From Pseudomonadota bacterium (GTDB taxonomy: Bacteria; Myxococcota_A; UBA796; SXON01): 64,000 bases of DNA. Where the stretch lies: contig JAUXTN010000025.1 in assembly GCA_030684355.1 (NCBI GenBank), forward strand, positions 1 through 64,000, written 5' to 3'. The position numbers and the translations under genes are program-made. Shown here piece by piece: positions 42,541 through 51,543 of this stretch. The notes beneath the pieces are model-generated. The model made no database searches. It saw only the letters and a program-made list of their open reading frames with translations, and had not been told where the DNA came from. Every line of letters begins with the position of its first letter. Position 1 is the first letter of the stretch.

Positions 42541-43974
42541 CTAGCCGGGCGAGAACAGGAACGGGTAGGACACGATGACCAGGCCGTTGCCCTTCGGCGA
42601 GGGGAAGCCCATGCGGAGGAAGCGCCCGTTGATGCAGGACTCCACCGCAGGGTTGGCCAGCGTCGAGGCCTTGGTGATCGCCGAGGAGACCGAGCCGTCA
42701 CCCGCGATGGTGAACTTGACGGTCACCTTCCCGCCGAGCCCCGGATTCTTGGTGAGCTCGCGCTGGTAGCAGTACCGGATCTGGCTCATGCTGCGCTTCA
42801 CGACCTCGTCGATCTGGGAGCGGTCGAGCCCGCCCATCACGATGCTGGTCTCGGGGGTCGAGATCTTGCCGTCGTCCTTGACCCCGCCGGTGGGGGCGAA
42901 GCCGTTCCCGCCGGGGCCCCGCCCGCGCGGGCCGAACCCACCGAGCTCCTGGGCCGTCCCGCCGCCGCCGAACCCGCCTCGGCGGCTCCCGAGCCCGCCG
43001 TTGCCGTTCTGGGTCGCCCGCGGCCCGACCAGCCCTCCGATGCCCTCGGAGAGCTCGCCGGGGAGGCCCGCGTCGCCGAGCATCGAGGCGAGGCGCGGGT
43101 CGTCGTTCAGGGCGCCCAGTACGCCCGCCTGCTCCGCCGCGTTCTGGTCCTTGTTCGCCTTCGCGAGCGGGGACCGGTCCTTCGCCGCCTTGGAGTCGGG
43201 GCGGCCCTTGTCGCCCTCGGGGCCCTTCGGCGCGGCCTTGGGGGCGGCGGCGTCCGCGACGGACGAGGCCATCGGCGGCGGGACCACCATCTGGTCGAGG
43301 AGCATCTTCACGAGGCGGTCGGGGTCGTCGACCGCCGACACGCGGGGCGGGGCGGGGATCACGGAGAGCGCGATGCCGAGGAACATCGCGGCAAAGCCGA
43401 TGAACCCGGCGATGCCCAGCATCGGGTAGTCGATGCCGTCGCCCCCGTAGAGGGGCACCCGCTTGCTGGGGTGCACCGGGCGCGCCACGAAGGTGGTCCC
43501 GCCCACGATGACCACGGCGCGGTCCTCGGAGCCCACCGGGATGCGCAGGAGGCCGTCCGACCCGGGGCCCACGAGGGCGGCGAGCGCGGGGATGGAGCGT
43601 CGGCCCGAGGGGCCCTCCACGAAACCGTCCCACGCGGGGTGGACGACGCACACCCAGCCGCGTCCCTCGGCCTCGAAGAGAGGGTGGGAGGGCGTGGGGA
43701 GCAGGGAGGTCGGGAGGAAGAAGTCCTCCTGCATGCGGGTGCCGCGGAGGGTGCGCACGAGGGTGGCGCCGAGCTGCACGGCGCGCCCTGGGGCGAAGTG
43801 CTTCAAGTCCACCACGGCGTCTCCGAACACCTGGGCGACTTCGAGCACCTTCTCCTGGCCGCGGTCGGCGCCGGGATCGGCGTCCGTGGCGCGCAGGAGC
43901 ACGTCGAGGACGTGGGCGGCGAGGGTGTCGTCCACGGGGCCGGTGGGAGCGGGGTGGAAGACGGCGTCGGACAT
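42541..43974 (-). CDS. GltG paralogue without FHA domain, AgmX/PglI C-terminal domain
   Basis: 477 residues from the ATG at 43974, GGAG upstream. The N-terminal 200 residues match the middle of the GltG protein upstream (VLEVAQVFGDAVVDLKHF). A transmembrane helix (about 200-220, DYPMLGIAGFIGFAAMFLGIALS) precedes a Gly-rich linker and a TonB-like C-terminal domain with SMSQIRYCYQRELTKNPGLGG and ESCINGRFLRMGFPSPKG, the AgmX/PglI type. It likely reaches from the inner membrane through the periplasm. It is a duplicate that lost, or never had, the FHA domain. Confidence 0.85.
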   Translation of the reverse strand: MSDAVFHPAPTGPVDDTLAAHVLDVLLRATDADPGADRGQEKVLEVAQVFGDAVVDLKHFAPGRAVQLGATLVRTLRGTRMQEDFFLPTSLLPTPSHPLFEAEGRGWVCVVHPAWDGFVEGPSGRRSIPALAALVGPGSDGLLRIPVGSEDRAVVIVGGTTFVARPVHPSKRVPLYGGDGIDYPMLGIAGFIGFAAMFLGIALSVIPAPPRVSAVDDPDRLVKMLLDQMVVPPPMASSVADAAAPKAAPKGPEGDKGRPDSKAAKDRSPLAKANKDQNAAEQAGVLGALNDDPRLASMLGDAGLPGELSEGIGGLVGPRATQNGNGGLGSRRGGFGGGGTAQELGGFGPRGRGPGGNGFAPTGGVKDDGKISTPETSIVMGGLDRSQIDEVVKRSMSQIRYCYQRELTKNPGLGGKVTVKFTIAGDGSVSSAITKASTLANPAVESCINGRFLRMGFPSPKGNGLVIVSYPFLFSPG

Positions 43975-44299
43975 GAGGACTCCAATCGCCAACGTGATGG
44001 CGGCAGCATCGCTCCCCGCAAGATTGCGGAAGGAGGAGACTTTTCGTCTCTTCCTGGTCTGACATCGGCCCCACCCGGAGGTTCGTCAACGACTCGCAAT
44101 CCAAACGTCAAGGCGCCGTCAGGTGTGTCATCGGTGGGAGCCAATCGGACCGGCGTTGCGACCTGCCACCCGCACGTCGCTCCAGGGCATCGCCGTAGAC
44201 CGCCCGAGAGCGGCGAACGGCGCCAAAAACGACGAACGGCGCCCGAAGGCGCCGCTCGTTTGGGACCATCCTCCCCCCGGAGGGGGAGGGGACCGCTCG
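43975..44299. other. 325-bp gap between the two GltG paralogues
   Basis: No gene. It holds the terminator at 44225-44260, a second C/G hairpin (CTCCCC...GGGGAG, about 44271-44289), a GAGAC-TTTTC-GTCTC hairpin at 44036-44050 and two TTGACG words that could be -35 elements for the downstream gene, but no convincing -10 follows either. Confidence 0.6.
44225..44260 (-). terminator. Intrinsic terminator
   Basis: GGCGCC-TTCG-GGCGCC with flanking partial pairing is followed by GTTTTTGG on the minus strand. It lies downstream of gltG and separates it from the FHA-less paralogue. Confidence 0.8.
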
Positions 44300-46159
44300 C
44301 TACCCGGGCGAGAAGATGAAGGGGTACGACACGATGACGATGCCGCCGCCCTTCGGCTCGGGGAACTGGAACCGCATGAACCGGCCGTTGATGCAGGACT
44401 CGACGGCGGGGTTGTTCATCGTGGTGGTCTTGGTGGTCGCGGAGGACACCGTGCCATCCTTGGCGATGACGAACTTCACCGTGATCTTGCCACCCAACGA
44501 CGGGTTCTTGGTCAGCTCGCGCTGGTAGCAGTACCGGATCTGGCTCATGTTGCGCTTGATGACGGCGTCGATGAGCGACTTGTCGAGGGCGCCGAGGATG
44601 ATGGGATCGCCACCGACGGTGCCGATGCCACCCTCGCCCTTGGAGCCGAAGTTGCCGCCGCCCGAACCGTAGCCGGAGGCGCCCGACCCACGGCCCTTGG
44701 TGCCGAGGCCGCCGAGGCCTTCCGCCGTGCCGCCGCCGCCGAGGCCGGAGCCACGCGCGCCGAGACCGCCGGAGCCGATCTGCGTGCCCTTGTTGCCGAT
44801 GAGACCGCCGATGCCGTTCATCATGTCGGCGTTGAGGCCGGTCGAGCCGAGGACGCTGTCGAGCGCGGAGTCGTCACGGAGCGCGCCGAGCACGCCCGCG
44901 TTCTCCGCGATCTCCTTGTCCAGCTGCTGCTTCTGCATCTGGACCTTGTCGCCCTTCGCCTTGTCCATCTTGGCGTCTTTCTTGCCGACCTTGCCCTCTT
45001 CCTTCTTGGCCTTGGCGCCCTCGCCCGCGTCCGGGTTGTCGTCGCGCTTCTTCTCGTCCTTGATCTCCTCCTTCTTCTCGAGGAGGAGCTCGACCATGTG
45101 GTCGTCGAGCTTCATCTCGGACGCGTCGGGGGGCGGCATGACCGCGACCGCCACGCCGAACATGAACGTCACGAACGTCATGAACGCGATGATGCCGAGG
45201 AACGGGTAGTCGATGTCCGTGCCGAACTTGGAGACGGCCTTCTTGCCCGGGTACGCCTGGTGGGCGACGAAGATCGTGTTCCCGAGGTCGACGACAAGGC
45301 GGGCGTCCTCGGGGATCTGCACGGTGATCGTGTTGCCGGACTTCTTGGCCTTGCCGTCCGCCACCAGCTCGGCGAAGGTGCGGCGGGTCTCGCCGATGTC
45401 GACGAAGCCGGCCCACTTGTCGCTCGCGTTGCAGACCCACTGGCCGCCGAGGTTCTGGAAGAGCGCGTAGTTGTCGCTCGGGAGAAACTCGACCGGCACG
45501 AAGAAGCCGGTGCGGGCGGAGGCGCGCTCGTCCACACCCACGATGGGCAGGGTGGCGCTGCCGACCGACACGGTGCTGCCGGCGCCGAAGTGCTTGATGT
45601 CGAGGACGGCGTCCCCGAAGACCTGGGCGACTTCGAGGTTGCGGCCGCGGGAGCGGTCGGAACCGGCGTCGGTCGCCGAGGCGCTGGCGCGCATGACGAA
45701 CGCCATCACGTCTTCCGTGGGCTCGTCATCGTCCCCGTAGTGCTGGCCCTCGGGCGCCTCGGAGGCGCTGTCGGCGCCGGCGTCGGCCTGGACGGCGGGG
45801 GCGTCGACGCGGGTAGCCTCGTCGTCCGCGAAGGCCGCGGAGTCGGTGATCCGCACGACCACGCGCACCGCGCCAAAGCCCAGGGTGTCCCCGTTGGAGA
45901 GCACCACGTTGCTCACGGACGCACCGTTGACCTGGGTGCTCTGGTCACCCACGAGGTCGAGGAGCTGGACCGTGCCGTCTTCGTTGACGTTGAGCACGGC
46001 GTGCAGGTCCTGCAGCGAAGGGTCCTCGATCCGCAGCATCGCCGCGGGGCCCTTGCCGATGGTCACGCTCTCCGCGGACAGCTCCTCGCGCCGGAGGAAG
46101 TCTCCACCGTTGAAGATCTCGAAGGTCAGCACGAGCGAACCGGGGGATGAACCGGCCAT
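44300..46159 (-). CDS. gltG: GltG-like FHA-domain envelope protein
   Basis: 619 residues from the ATG at 46159. The N-terminal FHA domain (about 10-105) has SVTIGKGPAAMLRIEDPSLQDLHAVL, expected to bind phospho-Thr peptides in the cytoplasm. A middle domain ends in a transmembrane helix (YPFLGIIAFMTFVTFMFGVAV). A Lys/Glu coiled region, Gly-rich linker and AgmX/PglI-type C-terminal domain (MSQIRYCYQRELTKNPSLGG, ESCINGRFMRFQFPEPKG) follow in the periplasm. This is the architecture of GltG of the Myxococcus gliding machinery, an inner-membrane link between cytoplasmic regulators and periplasmic parts. Confidence 0.83.
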   Translation of the reverse strand: MAGSSPGSLVLTFEIFNGGDFLRREELSAESVTIGKGPAAMLRIEDPSLQDLHAVLNVNEDGTVQLLDLVGDQSTQVNGASVSNVVLSNGDTLGFGAVRVVVRITDSAAFADDEATRVDAPAVQADAGADSASEAPEGQHYGDDDEPTEDVMAFVMRASASATDAGSDRSRGRNLEVAQVFGDAVLDIKHFGAGSTVSVGSATLPIVGVDERASARTGFFVPVEFLPSDNYALFQNLGGQWVCNASDKWAGFVDIGETRRTFAELVADGKAKKSGNTITVQIPEDARLVVDLGNTIFVAHQAYPGKKAVSKFGTDIDYPFLGIIAFMTFVTFMFGVAVAVMPPPDASEMKLDDHMVELLLEKKEEIKDEKKRDDNPDAGEGAKAKKEEGKVGKKDAKMDKAKGDKVQMQKQQLDKEIAENAGVLGALRDDSALDSVLGSTGLNADMMNGIGGLIGNKGTQIGSGGLGARGSGLGGGGTAEGLGGLGTKGRGSGASGYGSGGGNFGSKGEGGIGTVGGDPIILGALDKSLIDAVIKRNMSQIRYCYQRELTKNPSLGGKITVKFVIAKDGTVSSATTKTTTMNNPAVESCINGRFMRFQFPEPKGGGIVIVSYPFIFSPG

Positions 46160-46277
46160 AGGAATCCCTTGTGGCCGCAGCAACGGCCCCTGAAGGTTGC
46201 ACGCCGTTTCCGGAAGACGGAGCGGGCGCTGGACGGGGCGGGAGCCCCTCGGGTGGGTTCTGGAAGGCTGCCGGGAG

Positions 46278-46556
46278 CTACTTCACTTCGTCGACGGATT
46301 GCTCCATCTCGGCGTTGAAGTCCTCACGCAGCTTGATGAGAGGGTTGAAGCTCGCCTTCTTGCGGTCGAGCACCAGCGCGCTCTGGGGCTTGACGAGCTC
46401 GCCGTTCACGTCGAGCCCTTCGAAGTCGATCTCGGTCTTCTGCTTGTAGGAGACCTTGCGGCCCTCGGCCTCTTCTTCCTGTGCGAGGGCGACACCAGAG
46501 AAGGCGCCACCGATGGCGCCGGCGAGGAGGATGCGAGAGAGGAGAGTACGGGTCAT
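46278..46556 (-). CDS. Small CglF/GltF-like envelope protein
   Basis: 92 residues from the ATG at 46556, GGGAG upstream. Signal TLLSRILLAGAIGGAFSGVALA. The mature part KVSYKQKTEIDFEGLDVNGEL, then DRKKASFNPLIKLREDFNAEM resembles the small secreted proteins annotated CglF in gliding loci. It sits exactly where gltF lies between gltE and gltG. Family assignment is from memory of the motif and position. Confidence 0.62.
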   Translation of the reverse strand: MTRTLLSRILLAGAIGGAFSGVALAQEEEAEGRKVSYKQKTEIDFEGLDVNGELVKPQSALVLDRKKASFNPLIKLREDFNAEMEQSVDEVK

Positions 46557-46691
46557 GGAAGGCTCCCGAAGGGGTGGGCGCTGCGGGCACATTCTCGCGT
46601 GCCTGCAAGCTTAGGACAATAGGACGTTGCTCGGGTTCCGGTCAAACTTCTGTCTAGCGGATCTTCGCGCGGGGCCCCCACCAGCGGGCGT

Positions 46692-46734
46692 AAAAACCGA
46701 AAGCCCCGCAACGAGCATGCCTCGGTGCGGGGCT
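46692..46734 (-). terminator. Intrinsic terminator
   Basis: AGCCCCGCA pairs with TGCGGGGCT around a 15-base loop and is followed on the minus strand by TTTCGGTTTTT. It lies 23 bases past the stop of the GltE-like gene. Confidence 0.8.
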
Positions 46735-46756
46735 CACGGGGAGCGGGGTGCCGACG

Positions 46757-48244
46757 CTACTGGGGCGCGGGCGCCGGAGGCGTCTCGGGGGCCGGCGCCG
46801 GGGCAGGGGCCGCGGCACCAGAGGGCGTGGCGCCGTCCGCGGGGGCCGGAGCCGGAGCTTCGGGCGCCGCGGGGGCCGCCGTGCCACAGGTGGCCTTGGC
46901 GAGCTCCAGGTCGGCCTTGGCGCCGTCCACGAAGGTCGTCATGTCGCCGACCATCGCGAGGTCCTTGTCGGCGATGACGGGCTCGGCCTGCTCGATGACC
47001 ATCTGGGCCATCATGCCGGCTTCGGTCTCGGCGATGCAGGGGTTCTTCAGCGCCTCCTTCATCTCCGCGATGGCCTTGGCCATGGCGTCGAGCTGGTCCT
47101 TCTGGCGCTTCTCGCGCGCGACACGCTCTTCTTCCCGGATGCGCTCCACTTCCTTGCGCTTGCGCTCGGTCTCGCGGTCCTGGTCGACCGAGGTCTTCCA
47201 GTTGAAGAACTCGTCGGTCGGGGAGAGGGTGCCAGCGGCCTTCTGGTACTCGTCGAGCACCTTCGCGGCCTTGTCGAAGTTCTTCGTGTACTTCTGGTAC
47301 AGCATCGCCGCGTTGTACGCGAGGGTCCGGTTGGCCGGATCCTTCGCGAGCAGCACGTCGTAGATCTTCGTGGCGCCGTCGTAGTCCTGGACGCCGCGGA
47401 GCGCGATGGCGTAGCCCATCTGGGCGTCCGCATTGCCCGGGAACTGCTTCACGACGGCCTCGAAGCAGCCCTTCGCCAGGTTGTAGTCACCCGAGTCCAG
47501 GGCGATGTAGCCGAGGTTCAGGTTGGCCTGGGTGTTGCCGGGGTCCACCTTGATCGCGGTCTTGAACTCCTCGATCGCGGCGGCCTCGTTGCCCTTCTGG
47601 AGGTAGATGACGCCCATGTTGTTGTAGATGCCGGGGTCGGCGTCGTTCAACGTCTTGGCCTTCTGCGCGCAGAGGAGGCTCATCTCGAAGTTGCCCTGCG
47701 CGTAGTAGGCGCGGGACAGGTTCCGGTAGGCGCCGACGTTCTTGGGATCGCGGGCCAGGATCTCCTGGGCCTGCGCGATCGCCTCGTCGTACAGCTTCGC
47801 GCCGGTGAGCACGTCCACCAGGTTGGCCCGGGCCTGGAGGTCGGTCGGGTTCTTCTCGATGAAGGCCTTGTAGATCTCCACGGCCTCCGTGCTCTTCCCA
47901 GACTGGCTGAGCACGAGCCCGAGGTTGAACAGCGCCGAGTTGTAGGTCGGCTGCAGCTCGAGGGCCTTCCGGTAGGCGGACTCCGCCTTCGCGAGGTCAC
48001 CCGTGCGCTCGGCACAGTAGCCGGCGTTGTACCAGGCCTTGGCGTAGGCCGGGTCGGCGGTGGTGGCGGCCTCGAACTTCACCAGAGCGGCCGCGTAGTC
48101 GACCTTGGCGCCCTTGAGCAACGCCACGCCTTCCGTGAAGGCCTGCTTGGGGTTCACCTGAACGTTCTCCGTCGGATCGGTAACGACGGTCTTTTCGCCG
48201 CAGCCCGTGGCCGCCAGGAGGACAAGGATGGGGAGGATGCGCAT
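46757..48244 (-). CDS. gltE: GltE/AglT-like TPR lipoprotein
   Basis: 495 residues. Signal MRILPILVLLAATGCG with lipobox ATGC. About eight TPR units cover 45-340 (YNAGYCAERTGDLAKAESAYRKALELQP and similar). A charged coiled coil (RETERKRKEVERIREEERVAREKRQ) and an Ala/Pro tail follow. GltE (AglT) is the outer-membrane TPR lipoprotein of the gliding complex, and the gene order gltD-gltE-gltF-gltG agrees. It starts 9 bases after the GltD-like gene. It likely anchors the periplasmic TPR proteins to the outer membrane. Confidence 0.8.
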   Translation of the reverse strand: MRILPILVLLAATGCGEKTVVTDPTENVQVNPKQAFTEGVALLKGAKVDYAAALVKFEAATTADPAYAKAWYNAGYCAERTGDLAKAESAYRKALELQPTYNSALFNLGLVLSQSGKSTEAVEIYKAFIEKNPTDLQARANLVDVLTGAKLYDEAIAQAQEILARDPKNVGAYRNLSRAYYAQGNFEMSLLCAQKAKTLNDADPGIYNNMGVIYLQKGNEAAAIEEFKTAIKVDPGNTQANLNLGYIALDSGDYNLAKGCFEAVVKQFPGNADAQMGYAIALRGVQDYDGATKIYDVLLAKDPANRTLAYNAAMLYQKYTKNFDKAAKVLDEYQKAAGTLSPTDEFFNWKTSVDQDRETERKRKEVERIREEERVAREKRQKDQLDAMAKAIAEMKEALKNPCIAETEAGMMAQMVIEQAEPVIADKDLAMVGDMTTFVDGAKADLELAKATCGTAAPAAPEAPAPAPADGATPSGAAAPAPAPAPETPPAPAPQ

Positions 48245-48253
48245 CGTGTACTC

Positions 48254-51200
48254 TTAGGGCTCGGATTCGATGGAGCCGGTGAAGGTCGAGGGCGCGGAGT
48301 AACGGGGCTCCGGAATCTTCTCGAACAAGCCCGGGAACTCGTCGGGGCGCAGGACGCCGAGGCGACGAGTCGCGTTCGCGGTGTTGTCGTTGTACAGGTT
48401 GAGCTCGTAGGACTTCTGGAGCGCCGCCGAGTAGGCCGCGGCCGCCTTCTCGATCTGCGGGTACGCCTTGTCCTCGAGCGCCATCGTGTAGAGCTCCTTC
48501 TGGTCCGCCGTGAGGTAGGTCGGGATCCAGGAACCCTTCAGCGACTCGCTGAGGTTCTCGTAGGCGGAGCCGAGGTGCGCGAGGGCCGCGAGGCCCCAGG
48601 CACCGGCGCCGGTGCCGATGATGGCGGCGTAGGTCTTCTCGACCTCACCCATGGCCTTGACCTTCGAGACGAGCTGGTCGGTCAGGAGCTTGTCGGTCTG
48701 CTTCTGGTTCAGCTTCTTGTCGCCGGGGCCGGAGATCTTCATCGCCATGTACGCCTGGTACTGAGGCTCGGCGAGGATGTACATGATCTGGGCGACGTAC
48801 TCGACGGAGTTTTCGAACGTGGCGCCGGCCTTCTTCGAAGCCTCGAAGAACGCGATGGTGTCCTTCCAGTGCTGGCCGACCTTGGCGCCCTGGCCGAGCT
48901 TCTCCATGAGGAGCCCGTAGTGCAGGCGGGCGTACATGAGCTCGTCGAGCGAGCCCATCGGCACCGGGGCCTGGCCCTTCACGACCGGCTTCGGCGTGTA
49001 GAACGCGAGGTAGACCTTCGAGGCCTCCGGCCACTTCTCGTGCTCTTCGTAGATCCGGCCGATGTCGAGCTGGATGCCGTTGAGGTTCGGCTTGTCCGGG
49101 AACGCCGTGATGTACTGCTGGTAGTTCTTGACCGCCTGCTCCCACTGACCGAGGGAGTTGCGGAAGAGCGCCGCGGAGAAGAGCGCGTCGCCGGCGTCCT
49201 TGTGCGTCTTGTCGAGCGCGTAGAGCTTCTCGTACCAGTTCGCCGCCTCGCCGAAGTTCGCGATGGACTCGTAGTCGAAGCCGATGGCTGCGACCTGGTC
49301 CTTGTAGAACTTGGACTTGGGGAACTTGTTGATGAGCTCGTGCCGCACCTTCATCGAGTCGGTGACGTTGCCGAGGTCATGGTAGTAGACGCTGGCGTTG
49401 TTGAGCGCGAGGTCCGCGTTCTGCGAAGACGGGAACTCCTGGTAGAAGGCCCAGTAGTCGGCGGCGCCCTGCTTCTTGTCCGAGGTCTTCTTGAAGTTGA
49501 TCTCGATGAACTTCAGCGAGGAGTTCTCGTAGATGCCGTAGACCTCCTTCTTGAAGGAGTCGGAGCCGAGGCCCGCCTGGTCGTAGTAGAACTTGGAGTT
49601 CTTCTTCAGGCTGTCCCAATCCTCGACGAGCGCGAAGCTGTCGAGGATGAGGTTGGCGGCCTGCTCGGCTTCCTTGGACTTGGGGTCCATGGAGATGACG
49701 ACGTTGAAGCGCTCGGACGCTTCCTTGAACTGGTTCTTGTTGTAGAGGAGGTACGCCGACTTGTAGATGATCTGGCGCGCCTTCGCGTCGGTCGGGAAGA
49801 GCTCGCGGAACTGGTCCAGCGCCTTGAGCTGCTTCTGCTCCCAATCGGAGAGGGGGATCGGGTCGGTCTTCTTGCCGGGGTCGGGGCCCCCAGCGGCGCC
49901 GGCCTTCGCTTCCCGCTTGATCATCTCCTCGGCCGCGAAGATCGCCGACTCGGCGCAGAAGCGCGAGTGCTGGCCCTTCGTGTCGATGCTGACGACCTTC
50001 ATGTACTGGTCGTAGGCGGAGTCGAACTTCTTGATCGTGTAGAGGAGCTCGGAGTAGGAGTACCGCACTTCGTAGCTGTACTTGGAGTCCGGGAACTCCT
50101 GGATGTACACCTCGTAGGCCTTCTCCGCGAGCGCGTAGGTCTGAGCGGCCTGGGTGCCGGTCTTCAGCTTCTTCGCTTCGTTGTGGTAGTTGATCGCGAC
50201 GGTCCGCAGACCCTTCTCGATGAACTCCTCGGCGGTCTTGACAGCGTCCTGGTTGGCGGCGTTCGTGCGCGCCCAGGAGCTCTGCTTGCCGTAGTTCTTC
50301 AGGAGGCGGTCGATCTCGGCGAGCGTGTCCTCCTTCTTGCCCATCTTCGTGTAGGCCTGGATGATCTCGTTCTGGAAGTCCGGGGCGGCGGGGCCCTGCG
50401 GATCCTCGGCGATCAAGCGGCGGTATGTCTGGATGGAGGACTCGAACTTGCCCTGCTCGAAGTAGGTCGCCGCGAGGCGCTTGAGCATGTCGCGGATGAG
50501 CTCTTTCTTGCCGAGCTTGTTGAAGTACTCGTAGGCCTCGTCCATCTCGCCGGCGTCGGCGAAGAAGCGGACGAGGTCCTTGAGCGCTTCGTCCTGAAGC
50601 TGGAGGGTCTTCATGAGCGGCTTGCCGTCGGCCCCGACTGCGCCCGTGCTCATGGAGTAGGAGACGACGGCCTTCATCTTGTCGATGGCGGTCGGGTAGT
50701 CACCCACGTTGTAGTAGCACCACGCGAGCTTGTAGTTCGCGAAGGCGTACTTCTCGTGTTCCTTGTACGCCGCGGCTTTCTGGTAGGCGTTGAGCGCCTT
50801 GTAGGCCTCGTTCTTGTCGAACCAGTACTCGCCGATGAGCACGTAGGCGTCGGGAACGAACTTGCTCTCGGGGTAGGTCTTCACGAGCCGCGTGAACTCG
50901 GCGTTCGCGGGGTCGGTCTGGCCCGTGTCGGAGAGCGCCTGGCCCAGGTAGAACGTCGCCTCGTCGGCGCGCTGGTACTGGGGGTAGCTGGCGAGGATCT
51001 GCTTGTAGAGCTTGATGCTCTTGTCCTGCCAGCCGCGCGACTCCTTGACGTAGTCGGCCTGCTTGACGTTGTCGGTGTTCCCGTTCGGCTTGTTGAACTC
51101 TTCGTCCACCGCCTTCTGGAAGATCCCCATCTCCGTCAGGTAGAGCTCGCGGCCCTCCTCGAAGTAGAGGTCCGCGAGGCGGAGCAACATCTCGGCCTTC

Positions 51201-51463
51201 TGGTCACCGGAGGCCGTCGTGTTGGAGATGATCTCCTTCAACCGGGAGATGGACTCCAACCGCGCCTGGCGGGCCGCGGCGCGGAGCGCCTCGGACTGCT
51301 GGGTGGCGGCGTCCACGTCGGTGGCCTTGAGGACACGGCGCTCGGCCTTCTGGTCACGGCTCTGCGCGTACGCCGCCGTGGGCAGGAGGGCTACGTCCAG
51401 CGCACCCACTCCGAGGAGCAGGCTCAGCGCAAGACCGACGCGAGGGGAAAACATGCGTTCCAT
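48254..51463 (-). CDS. gltD: GltD/AgmU-like periplasmic TPR protein
   Basis: 1069 residues with GGAGT before the ATG. A signal peptide (ending AAYAQ) is followed by TPR-like helix pairs throughout (LYKQILASYPQYQRADEATFYLGQAL, AFANYKLAWCYYNVGDY, YEVYIQEFPDSKYSYEVRYSYSELL). No transmembrane helix or enzyme motif. Length, location and order match GltD (AgmU), the large periplasmic TPR scaffold of the Myxococcus gliding apparatus. The next gene follows after 9 bases. Confidence 0.8.
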   Translation of the reverse strand: MERMFSPRVGLALSLLLGVGALDVALLPTAAYAQSRDQKAERRVLKATDVDAATQQSEALRAAARQARLESISRLKEIISNTTASGDQKAEMLLRLADLYFEEGRELYLTEMGIFQKAVDEEFNKPNGNTDNVKQADYVKESRGWQDKSIKLYKQILASYPQYQRADEATFYLGQALSDTGQTDPANAEFTRLVKTYPESKFVPDAYVLIGEYWFDKNEAYKALNAYQKAAAYKEHEKYAFANYKLAWCYYNVGDYPTAIDKMKAVVSYSMSTGAVGADGKPLMKTLQLQDEALKDLVRFFADAGEMDEAYEYFNKLGKKELIRDMLKRLAATYFEQGKFESSIQTYRRLIAEDPQGPAAPDFQNEIIQAYTKMGKKEDTLAEIDRLLKNYGKQSSWARTNAANQDAVKTAEEFIEKGLRTVAINYHNEAKKLKTGTQAAQTYALAEKAYEVYIQEFPDSKYSYEVRYSYSELLYTIKKFDSAYDQYMKVVSIDTKGQHSRFCAESAIFAAEEMIKREAKAGAAGGPDPGKKTDPIPLSDWEQKQLKALDQFRELFPTDAKARQIIYKSAYLLYNKNQFKEASERFNVVISMDPKSKEAEQAANLILDSFALVEDWDSLKKNSKFYYDQAGLGSDSFKKEVYGIYENSSLKFIEINFKKTSDKKQGAADYWAFYQEFPSSQNADLALNNASVYYHDLGNVTDSMKVRHELINKFPKSKFYKDQVAAIGFDYESIANFGEAANWYEKLYALDKTHKDAGDALFSAALFRNSLGQWEQAVKNYQQYITAFPDKPNLNGIQLDIGRIYEEHEKWPEASKVYLAFYTPKPVVKGQAPVPMGSLDELMYARLHYGLLMEKLGQGAKVGQHWKDTIAFFEASKKAGATFENSVEYVAQIMYILAEPQYQAYMAMKISGPGDKKLNQKQTDKLLTDQLVSKVKAMGEVEKTYAAIIGTGAGAWGLAALAHLGSAYENLSESLKGSWIPTYLTADQKELYTMALEDKAYPQIEKAAAAYSAALQKSYELNLYNDNTANATRRLGVLRPDEFPGLFEKIPEPRYSAPSTFTGSIESEP

Positions 51464-51484
51464 GAATCAGACTCCTTGGCCACA

Positions 51485-51506
51485 ACCAGCGGGGAGGACC
51501 GCTGGT
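51485..51506. other. Perfect 8-bp stem hairpin between gltC-like and gltD-like genes
   Basis: ACCAGCGG-N6-CCGCTGGT, without a T tract. It sits in the 80-bp gap, so it is more likely a processing or attenuation structure than a full terminator. Confidence 0.5.
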
Positions 51507-51543
51507 CAGGGGCGCGGCGGGGCGCCCAGGAAGAAGGGGAGGG

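Noticed and set aside
44070..44110. TTGACG words as a sigma-70-type promoter for the FHA-less GltG paralogue
   Set aside because: No acceptable -10 element at 16-18 bases from either copy.
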